Below, in pieces: positions 57,576 to 64,000 of a stretch of DNA of 64,000 bases. How positions within the stretch are numbered: the stretch's first letter is position 1; the number at the start of each line of letters is the position of its first letter. Made by a program: the position numbers and the translations under genes. The stretch comes from Homalodisca vitripennis (taxonomy: Eukaryota; Arthropoda; Insecta; Hemiptera; Cicadellidae), in the NCBI RefSeq assembly GCF_021130785.1, contig NC_060215.1, positions 119,498,501 through 119,562,500 of the forward strand. The letters run 5' to 3'. The notes below the pieces were generated by a model. The model made no database searches. It saw only the letters and a program-made list of their open reading frames with translations, and was not told the origin of the DNA.

Positions 57576-57649
57576 ACTAGAGTTACTGTCTCAGCTCAGC
57601 TGCCTTACAGTTCAGTGGTCTTTCTTGTTTTAACCTCAAAGTTTAAGTC

Positions 57650-58651
57650 ATGTCTCTTTGCTCATCTTGTGGAGATGAATTACCACCCGATAATGACTAT
57701 GTTAAATGTGCTGTTAGTAGTTGTAAGTTACATTACAGTTGTGCGGGAGTTGCTGAAAAATCGTGGCGACAGATGGGTAATGTTCGCCGTGATGTCTACT
57801 GTTGTGTTTTATGTAGGAATTTGAAGAAGGATTCTGGGAGCATTTCAAGTGGTACTTTTACAACTGATTTGCAGGAACATTCAAATGTAAGTAAACAAAA
57901 TATTCCAGAGAACTTTTTTCAGGATCTAGAGAAAAAAATTTAAAAAAATGTCAGCAGTACTATTGAAAAGCAGTTGAAATCCATAGGTGATAAATTTAAT
58001 GAATTTGAAATATCTATTGACTTTTGTTCTAAAAAAATTGATGACTTTGTGGAAAAATTAAAGTTTGTTGAAAATCGGATGAATGAAATTGAAAAACAAA
58101 ACAACGACTTAGTAGCTAAAAACTTGAAGTTGGAAAAAGAAGTCGAACAAATAAAAATTCAGTTTTAGGAGTTACAGCAGTATGGGCGGAACAGCAACAT
58201 CCAGATAGATGGTGTGCCTGAGTTACCAGGTGAAAATGTTTTGAACCTGGTAAATAATATGGCAATTGCTATTGATGAAACTATAGTTTTGAATCATGAC
58301 ATCCAGGCCGCACACAGACTGCCATAAAAAAATACACAAAAGCCTCGCCCTATTGTTATTCAATTTAGTATCCGCCAGAAACGGGACTGTGTTCTAAAGA
58401 AAGCAAAACAGTGCAAGTTAAAAAGTACAGTATTTGTGAGGGATGCACCAGAAACTATGGTGTATGTTAATGAACATCTAACTCCATACTTCCAAAAACT
58501 ATTCTATGAATCAAGATTGGTTAAAGCTGAAAAAAACTATCAGTACCTATGGGTATCAAACTCAAAAATATTCATGAGAAAGGACAAAGATTCGAATGCA
58601 GTAAAAATAGCCAGCATACAGGATTTGGAAAAATTGAGAAACGGTAATTGA
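57650..58651 (+). pseudogene. LINE 3 ORF1: PHD finger, coiled coil, RRM-like domain
   Basis: One reading frame with ATG at 57650 and stops at 57941 (TAA), 58166 (TAG) and 58325 (TAA). Residues 1-60 form a zinc finger of the PHD type: CSSC, VKC, SSC, LHYSC and CCVLC give the C4-H-C3 order. A long coiled coil follows (about 57960-58165: KSIGDKFNEF, DDFVEKLKFVENRM, KLEKEVEQIK). Then comes an RRM-like region, RNSNIQIDGVPE, DIQAAHRLP and RPIVIQFSIRQKRD, with the layout of L1-type ORF1 RNA-binding domains, ending KIASIQDLEKLRN. ORF1 proteins coat LINE RNA. PHD fingers usually read histone H3 tails; in LINEs the role is not established. Confidence 0.85.
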
Positions 58652-59350
58652 GTAAATTGTCAACAGATGGACAGACAATCAACTTTGGACAGAGCATTTC
58701 TGGAAACTGGATTCTTGTGTTTGGTGCTCGTGTGGATTGACCAAAGGACAGATTCAAACATGTTCTTGTGTTGGTTAATGATAACTTCAGTCATTGTAAT
58801 CTGTGCCACCACTATTATATTTTTACTCTTATCTTCACCAACTACCAAGGTCCTTCAGCAAGCCATTTCATCATCTCAAGCAAAATTCTCTTATTGCCAT
58901 GTTGTAGAAAATCAATATTCTTTTCTCACATATTGTTTTGTCTCTTTTGTTAAGGATTCAGATTGTTGTTTTATTTTTATATTTAAATATTTCTTGCTTT
59001 GAGAAGCATCATTTTATTTTAATTTTATGCATTGTCTTTCTGACTCAAATAATTCATTTCCATTTTAAGCTTAGAAGAAAAACTTGATGTTTATTTTGGT
59101 GTAACAGAATAATAATTTAATTAGAAAAATTTGTTTGTATTCTTGATTTGTATTGTGTCAGACAATGTTTCTTAAATGTAAATCTAGCTATTACTATATG
59201 CACATATACAATTGCAAGTAAGTAAATTTTTTCTGTATATTTATTTGTATGTGTGTATGAAATCATTGTGGTTAAGTTACTAGTGTTTTATGTCTACTGT
59301 TGTATAACTGATTATGTTCTTGTTTTAATGTAAAAAATGTTGTAAATTGT
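58652..59350. other. LINE 3 inter-ORF spacer
   Basis: About 700 bp of AT-rich sequence between ORF1 and ORF2 of LINE 3. Open frames in both directions (up to 111 codons) are hydrophobic and featureless. It is probably non-coding, although its length is unusual for a LINE spacer. Confidence 0.5.
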
Positions 59351-59356
59351 AAATAA

Positions 59357-60404
59357 TGTCTAGTTCAACACTTTTAGAGAGCATTGATGATGTAAATAAT
59401 TTTATAGTGAGAAAAAGGGTTTATTATTGTGGCACACAACTATTAGGAGTGTAAACAAAAATTTTGATTCATTTATTGCTTATTTAAATTGCTTGCAGGT
59501 AAAGCCTCAAGTAATTGTATTGTCTGAGGCTTGGTTGGTAAGTGAGGAAGAAGCTGTTTATATAATATTAATAGTTATCAAATATTTGCATCTTGCAACA
59601 CTGCTGTGAGAAGTAGTGATGTCATTGTCTATATACATCAGTCTATAACATCGGTTCTGCATGAATGTGATATACCTGGTTGTGATGTGGTTTTGGTCTC
59701 ATGTCGTTTAAATAATATTTCTTTTTATGTTCTTGGTGTATATCGTTGGCATATATCATTGCCAAGGGATGTCATTCATGATTTGACGTGCTCGTTATCA
59801 AAAATTAATTGTGATAATATTATATGTTTGGGTGACTTTAATATTAACATTAAGTCGGAAAATAGCCTTAGTGATGAATTTTTGGATTCAATGGCTAGTC
59901 TTGGGTTTCAACAACTTGTTGACTTAGATACGAGAGTGCAGGGTATTTCCTCCTCATGTATAGATCACATATGGTTTAGTTCCAAGGTTTATGAAGCTCA
60001 CAAAGTATCGGTGATTGAAACAAATGTAACTGACCACAGATCAGTGGCGTGCATAATGGATTTCACTCACTTTGGAATTGCAGAAAGAAGAGTTCATTAT
60101 GGATGTTTCATTGATTATAAAGGACTTGGCATTGATATTTTGGAGAGTGATTGGTAGGATATTTTGGAGATCACTGATGTTAATTTGGCATTTAATTTGT
60201 TTTATGATAAATTGGCTACTTTGATCGATAACAATAAATATACTAATACCGCAGAAAAAACTAATGTTAAATTTAAAATGTTAAAACCATGGATGAGTGT
60301 TGGATTATCTAAGGCTTTTGCTATTAGAGATAAGTTATATAAATCATTTAAAAAATATCCCTGTACAAAAAAATAAGGAAAATTTTGATAAATTTCAATA
60401 TAAA
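59357..60404 (+). pseudogene. LINE 3 ORF2 endonuclease, truncated by LINE 4
   Basis: The possible start is ATG 59357 (MSSSTLLESIDDVNNF), with a frame change before TIRSVNKNFDSFIAYLNCLQ and VIVLSEAWLVSE (metal-ligand Glu). A second frame change near 59600 leads to NTAVRSSDVIVYIHQSI, VLGVYRWHISLP, IICLGDFNIN, CIDHIWFSS and VTDHRSVACI. These are the conserved apurinic-endonuclease blocks in order, including the S/T-D-H catalytic end. A stop (TAG) at 60155 and an A-run shift at about 60370 follow. The frame ends at about 60404 where LINE 4 begins, so the reverse transcriptase is missing from this window. Confidence 0.88.
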
Positions 60405-60406
60405 TT

Positions 60407-60445
<39 letters not shown>

Positions 60446-60460
60446 TTTATTCACATATAC
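60407..60460 (-). terminator. LINE 4 3' end: polyadenylation signal and (GATT)n tail
   Basis: On the plus strand there are about ten ATCA units (60407-60445) followed by CTTTATTCACATATACAT. On the element strand this is TGAATAAAGATTGATTGATT, an AATAAA signal followed by the GATT tail. It is nearly the same as the LINE 2 3' end at 51311-51337. Confidence 0.9.
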
Positions 60461-60599
60461 ATTGAGTACAGTGGTGCGTCAACAATTATTAATTAATACA
60501 TCTAAATTTAATAATTAAAAACATGAGAAGAAAAAAAAAAAAAAAAATACATCTTTATATTGTTTCTTTGTTATCTTGGTGTTTGATTTCTCCAGTCCA

Positions 60600-62540
60600 G
60601 GAATTCTTGAATTGAATATACAGATCTGTCTAAGAGCCAGTTCCTCAGGGAAGTCTTCAATTTTTCTTCTGGCAGTCTCCTCAGTTCTTCAGGCAACTGG
60701 TTGTAGAAGGCAGCGCCGCTGTATGAGGGCTTCTTCTTAACGAGACTGAGGTGGTGTGCTTCAAGTAGGAAGTTGCGTCTATGCCTTGTGTTTATAGTTA
60801 TGCTGGTCTCCCATCCTGGTTTGTCCTGATTTCACTACGTAGAGGATTGCCTCAAGTATGTAGAGGGAGACTATTGTCATTATCTTGAGTTCCTTAAAGG
60901 CATCTCTGCAGGTTTCACGCGAGCCTAGTCCATTCAGTGTTCTTATGGCTCTTTTTTGAATTACAAGTACTGTTTGGAGGTTTGTACTACTTTGTTCCAC
61001 CCCAGGCCAATAGTCCATATCGTAGATTTGACTCGAACAAAGAGTAATAGGCAGTTAGGGCTGTTTTTTTATCACTAAATCTGTATCATTCTTCTAATAA
61101 CAAAGAGGTTGAATTTAACTTCTTGCAGAAGCTGTTTTATATGGCCTGTCCCATGAAAGGTTGTTGTCCAATGTTATTCCTAAATATGCATTCGAGTCTA
61201 CCGTTTTTAATGTCTGGCAATCCTTGGTGTTGGTTTGGAGTTGGTGTGAAAATAAGTTGATGGGTTTTGTCTTCATTTAAAACTAAGTCATTATGATAAA
61301 CAGTACTGCTTTGCCATGTTGTAAGCTATATGTGAGTTTATTTCCATTTGTTCTTTATCTTTGGCTGTAGTGATCAATGCTGTATCGTCAGCAAACATGA
61401 CTGTTTCACAAAATTCTTCAAGGTATTGTGGGAAAGTCATTTGTTAACAGGATGTAGAGGATAGGGCCAAGAACGGATCCCTGTTGGTACACCTCTATTT
61501 CAATGGTAGGATTTCAGATTTAATTTTGCGTTAGGACATAATTTTCTTTGTAAGTAATCTCTACCAGTTGTTTCCTGTTTCCAAGGTAGCTTTCAAACCA
61601 TTGAGCTTCTTTTCCAGTGGACACCAAGAGATTTGAGCTTTTCAATTATCAGTTTGTGATCCAGAGTGTCAAATGCTTTACTGAAGTCAAGCAAGATGGT
61701 CGAAGCTATGTGTCCTTGTTCTAGTTTGTCTATGATGCTTTCGATAAGTTGTGTGACTGCACTTGTTGTTGACCTGTTCTCAATAAAGCCATGTTGCCTT
61801 TGGGTAAGAAGATTATGATCTCTTAAATGTTTTAAGAGTCTATTCAAAACAGCTCGTTCAAGGATTTTTGAAAAATTTGAGACCAGTGATATTGGACGGT
61901 AGCTGGCTGCCTCTGTAATTTGGCCCTTTTTATAGTTAGGGGTAGACTTTAGTTGTTTTTAGGCTGCTGGGAAAAATACCTTCATTTAAGGGATTTGTTT
62001 ATTAGGTTCGGTAAGTGGGATGGTAAGTTCAACTTTTGCAATATTTAATTAGTTTAGAGGTCATATCATCTATGCCGGCTGATGTTTTAGGCTTCATTAT
62101 GTCAATTATTTTGCTTATTTCCTCTTCAGTGGTATTTGAGAATTGGAAAGTTTTGAACTGCGTTGTTGTTTGTGAGATTTATTATTTTACGTTGTTTTTC
62201 ATTTTTATTTTGTTCAAGTGTTCTTTCTGCAATTGTTGCAAAAAAGCAATTTAGGTAATTGGCAATCTTTTCAGGTGATTTGCAGAGAGCTCCTTCAACA
62301 TTCATTTTCTCAAGATATGCGTTTCCACATTTTTCTTTTCTTTCCTGATTTATTACCCTCCACAAGCCTTTGACTTATTTGGTGCTTGCTCTATGAAATC
62401 CGCATTGTGTTTTTTCCTTAGATCTTTTAGCTTAAGATCATAGTCTTTCTTTCTAAGAGCTGTGACTTCTTTATCAATTGCATTTCCAGTAATGTTTTGT
62501 CTGTTTAGTGCTTCTAAGTAGGATCTTTTTAGATCTTCGC
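60600..62540 (-). pseudogene. LINE 4 ORF2 reverse transcriptase region, broken
   Basis: Minus-strand blocks in several frames: AYLEKMNVEGALCKSPEKIA in the connector (62365-62126), a finger region, QRQHGFIENRSTTSAVTQLI and STILLDFSKAFDTLDHKLI (61847-61593; motif A Asp in DFSKAFD), a shifted GVP-QGS-LGP loop at about 61480, VMFADDTAL at about 61390 (motif C), and the thumb with TVLVIQKRAIRTLNG (61018-60779). Beyond 60779 the frame carries SYSGAAFYNQLPEELRRLP. It is non-functional because of shifts, but the order is complete. Confidence 0.87.
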
Positions 62541-62542
62541 TT

Positions 62543-63430
62543 TCAGCGTCCCATAGTCTTTTTGCTTTTGCTTTCTTTTTCTTTATTGTTTTTATATGGG
62601 CATACAGAGTCTAGTGTAATTTTTATGACACTGTCTAGAGCTGAAAAAGCACTTTCCGTGTTTTCTTTAGATGTGACATCTGACCAATTTTGTGTTGCTA
62701 ATAGGGCTCTTATCTCTTCCATATTATGTTTATTTATGACCCTTTCCTTTGACCCCGTTGCTGTATGGTTTTCCATGTCTGTCATTATACTACATACTTG
62801 TGCTGTATGATCTGACAGCCCTGTTTCTATCACACAGTTTGTTATCTGTTCTGTAGTTAAGTTTGTGCATATAGTGTCAATCGAAGTCTGGCTGTGGTGT
62901 GAAATTCTTGTGGGGGGTAGTTCTAGTCTGTTTATGTTGAACCCTCCTAGAGCTTCTATTACTTTTTGATTTTCATGGCTGTCAATCAAGCTATCCACAT
63001 TTATGTCACCCATTATGACTATCGGGCTATTCAAATTGTGAATGTTGTCCAATTCTGTTGAGATTGTGTCTAACGTATTTTCCAAGTTGGAGTGTGGTGG
63101 TCTGTAGGCTCCCATCAGGTATAAGTTGCATTTTTTTAGATTTATTTTCAGCAAGATAGATTCACATACCATTTCTGTTTCTGAGTCGGAAAATGGAAAC
63201 TATACTGACCTTGCATTTGAATTCCATGTTCCTGAATATTGCCACCCCTCCCTTCCTGTGTTGTGTTTCTAGAGAAGCCTCCAATGAATTTATATTCTGG
63301 TATTCTGATATTTTCCAAAATTTCACTACTGAGTCCATGTTCCGTTACAATGACAATATCCGGTTTTTGACTGTGCAGAAAATGGGTCAATCGTTCAATT
63401 TTGTTTTTTAGACCATCTATGTTTTGGTGG
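62543..63430 (-). pseudogene. LINE 4 ORF2 endonuclease
   Basis: Two overlapping minus-strand open stretches. The first (about 63430-63148) has IDGLKNKIERLTHFLHSQKP and DIVIVTEHGL, with the metal-ligand Glu, then GRGGN. After a frame change near 63200 the second (63172-62543) has LYLMGAYRPPHSNLENTLDT, IVIMGDINVDSLI, TSIDTICTNL and ETGLSDHTAQVC. These are the Y-R-P, G-D-x-N, D-x-I and S-D-H blocks of AP-type endonucleases. All expected catalytic positions appear to be present. The C-terminal part is Lys-rich (KNNKEKESKSKK) and leads into the connector. Confidence 0.9.
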
Positions 63431-63581
63431 ATTATTTTGATTTTTTTTGCCTATTTTTGTCTCCTTTTTTTTTATTGTGGTAGCTTCTAAAAAATTATGG
63501 GAAAGTGTGTTCTGTGAAGGAGCTGGACTCAGTTTGTGATTATTCAATTTTATAAGTGTAGTATAATATTCAATATTGTTG

Positions 63582-63893
63582 TTAAAAAAAATCTTCTAGT
63601 TTTTCGTCACTTGCCCTAGGTTTAGCATGCATTGGCGGTGATCGGCTCAGGTGTTTAGGGCCCATCCTAGGCAAGTCAACAGGCTTTTTAACCAAGTGGA
63701 TTGGTGCTTGAAGGCTTGCTGAGGGTTGCTTGTTTACCAGCGGTTTAATCTGTGTGTTCAGCTGATAGTTCTTTTCCTCGGGTTTTTCCTTGAGAGCGTT
63801 GGCTTTTGCAATCTGAAGGGACACGCTGAAGTGGTTTGCACTGGTCGTCTTCTTAGTCAGTTTTTTGGTCAGTGTTTGTCTTTCTCTTTCCAT
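63582..63893 (-). pseudogene. LINE 4 ORF1 C-terminal tail
   Basis: Minus-strand open stretch ending AKPRASDEKLEDFF at a stop in front of the ORF2 endonuclease. It is Lys/Pro-rich and low-complexity, typical of the disordered end of a LINE ORF1. The start is not at 63893 for certain, since the frame may continue beyond. No structured domain is seen in the window. Its place immediately upstream of ORF2 is the main evidence. Confidence 0.55.
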
Positions 63894-64000
63894 TGGGTGA
63901 TTGGTTGTTATTGTGTCAAGGAAAGGGGTATTATCTTGCAGGGGGGTTTTGTTAATAGTTAGGTTATACTTCTCGGTAAAAGTATCTTGTGCATTGGGTA

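Larger units (their letters stand above)
57580..60404 (+). mobile_element. LINE 3: non-LTR retrotransposon with PHD-finger ORF1, interrupted
   Basis: Plus-strand LINE: a short 5' region with the initiator-like words TTCAGTGGTC (about 57611), ORF1 (57650-58651), a long AT-rich spacer (58652-59350), and an ORF2 endonuclease (59357-60400). At about 60404 it is cut by the 3' end of LINE 4, which is inserted in the opposite orientation. Its reverse transcriptase would lie beyond LINE 4, outside this window. In-frame stops and frame changes show it is dead. Confidence 0.85.
60405..64000 (-). mobile_element. LINE 4: minus-strand non-LTR retrotransposon, runs off the window
   Basis: The LINE reads right to left: the end of ORF1 (63893-63582), then the ORF2 endonuclease (about 63400-62540), connector (62540-61950), reverse transcriptase (about 61950-61100) and thumb (61018-60600), ending in the GATT tail. 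It is inserted into LINE 3 at about 60404, so it is the younger of the two. Its left (5') part is beyond 64000. Several stops and shifts inactivate it. Confidence 0.9.

Noticed and set aside
58667..59002. 111-codon open frame in the LINE 3 spacer, possibly a membrane protein
   Set aside because: Hydrophobic AT-rich translation in a spacer between two LINE ORFs, overlapped by an equally open frame on the other strand.

Overview
This looks like one stretch of an AT-rich arthropod genome, most likely an insect and possibly a hemipteran, although the order is a guess. The signs are long introns with GT-AG borders, a LOTUS-Tudor germline gene, two-exon piggyBac elements, a Tc1/mariner element with an insect-type transposase, and several jockey/CR1-type LINEs. 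There is nothing prokaryotic here, and no intact viral or toxin gene.

Layout. Positions 1-27975 hold a degraded tandem array of roughly 77-79 bp monomers, about 300 of them. The monomers come in recognisable subtypes that follow each other in a preferred order, giving a higher-order unit near 470 bp. Two islands interrupt the array: a decayed piggyBac remnant at about 8.3-10.3 kb and an unreadable island at about 24.0-25.3 kb. Most of the array carries inflated homopolymers and looks like poorly polished long-read sequence; copies become clean only in the last 1.7 kb. It ends in a C15A tract of exactly 16-bp period (27976-28076). At that point the sequence quality changes abruptly.

From 28.1 to 31.8 kb lies a decayed minus-strand LINE. 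From 33.4 to 51.6 kb, four minus-strand exons join in consistent phase into at least 232 residues of a LOTUS-LOTUS-Tudor protein of the TDRD5/TDRD7 (Tejas/Tapas) type, a piRNA-pathway family. Its introns contain a 107-bp minisatellite, a dead mariner, a nearly intact 3.16-kb piggyBac and a 6.6-kb LINE. All three transposons are antisense to the gene. The large LINE has an ORF1 protein with a PWWP domain, a coiled coil and an SGNH-esterase domain, and its ORF1 is split by a 1.3-kb non-autonomous piggyBac.

From 51.6 to 57.6 kb there is mostly unassignable AT-rich DNA with TTAA-bounded piggyBac-like termini and a tRNA-like SINE piece. From 57.6 kb a plus-strand LINE with a PHD-finger ORF1 runs until a minus-strand LINE interrupts it at 60.4 kb; that second LINE continues past the window edge.

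The only host gene supported is the LOTUS-Tudor gene. Nearly everything else is mobile or repeated DNA. The most unusual content is the pair of LINE families whose ORF1 proteins carry different chromatin-reader-type N-terminal domains (PWWP and PHD), inside and beside a gene of the pathway that silences transposons.
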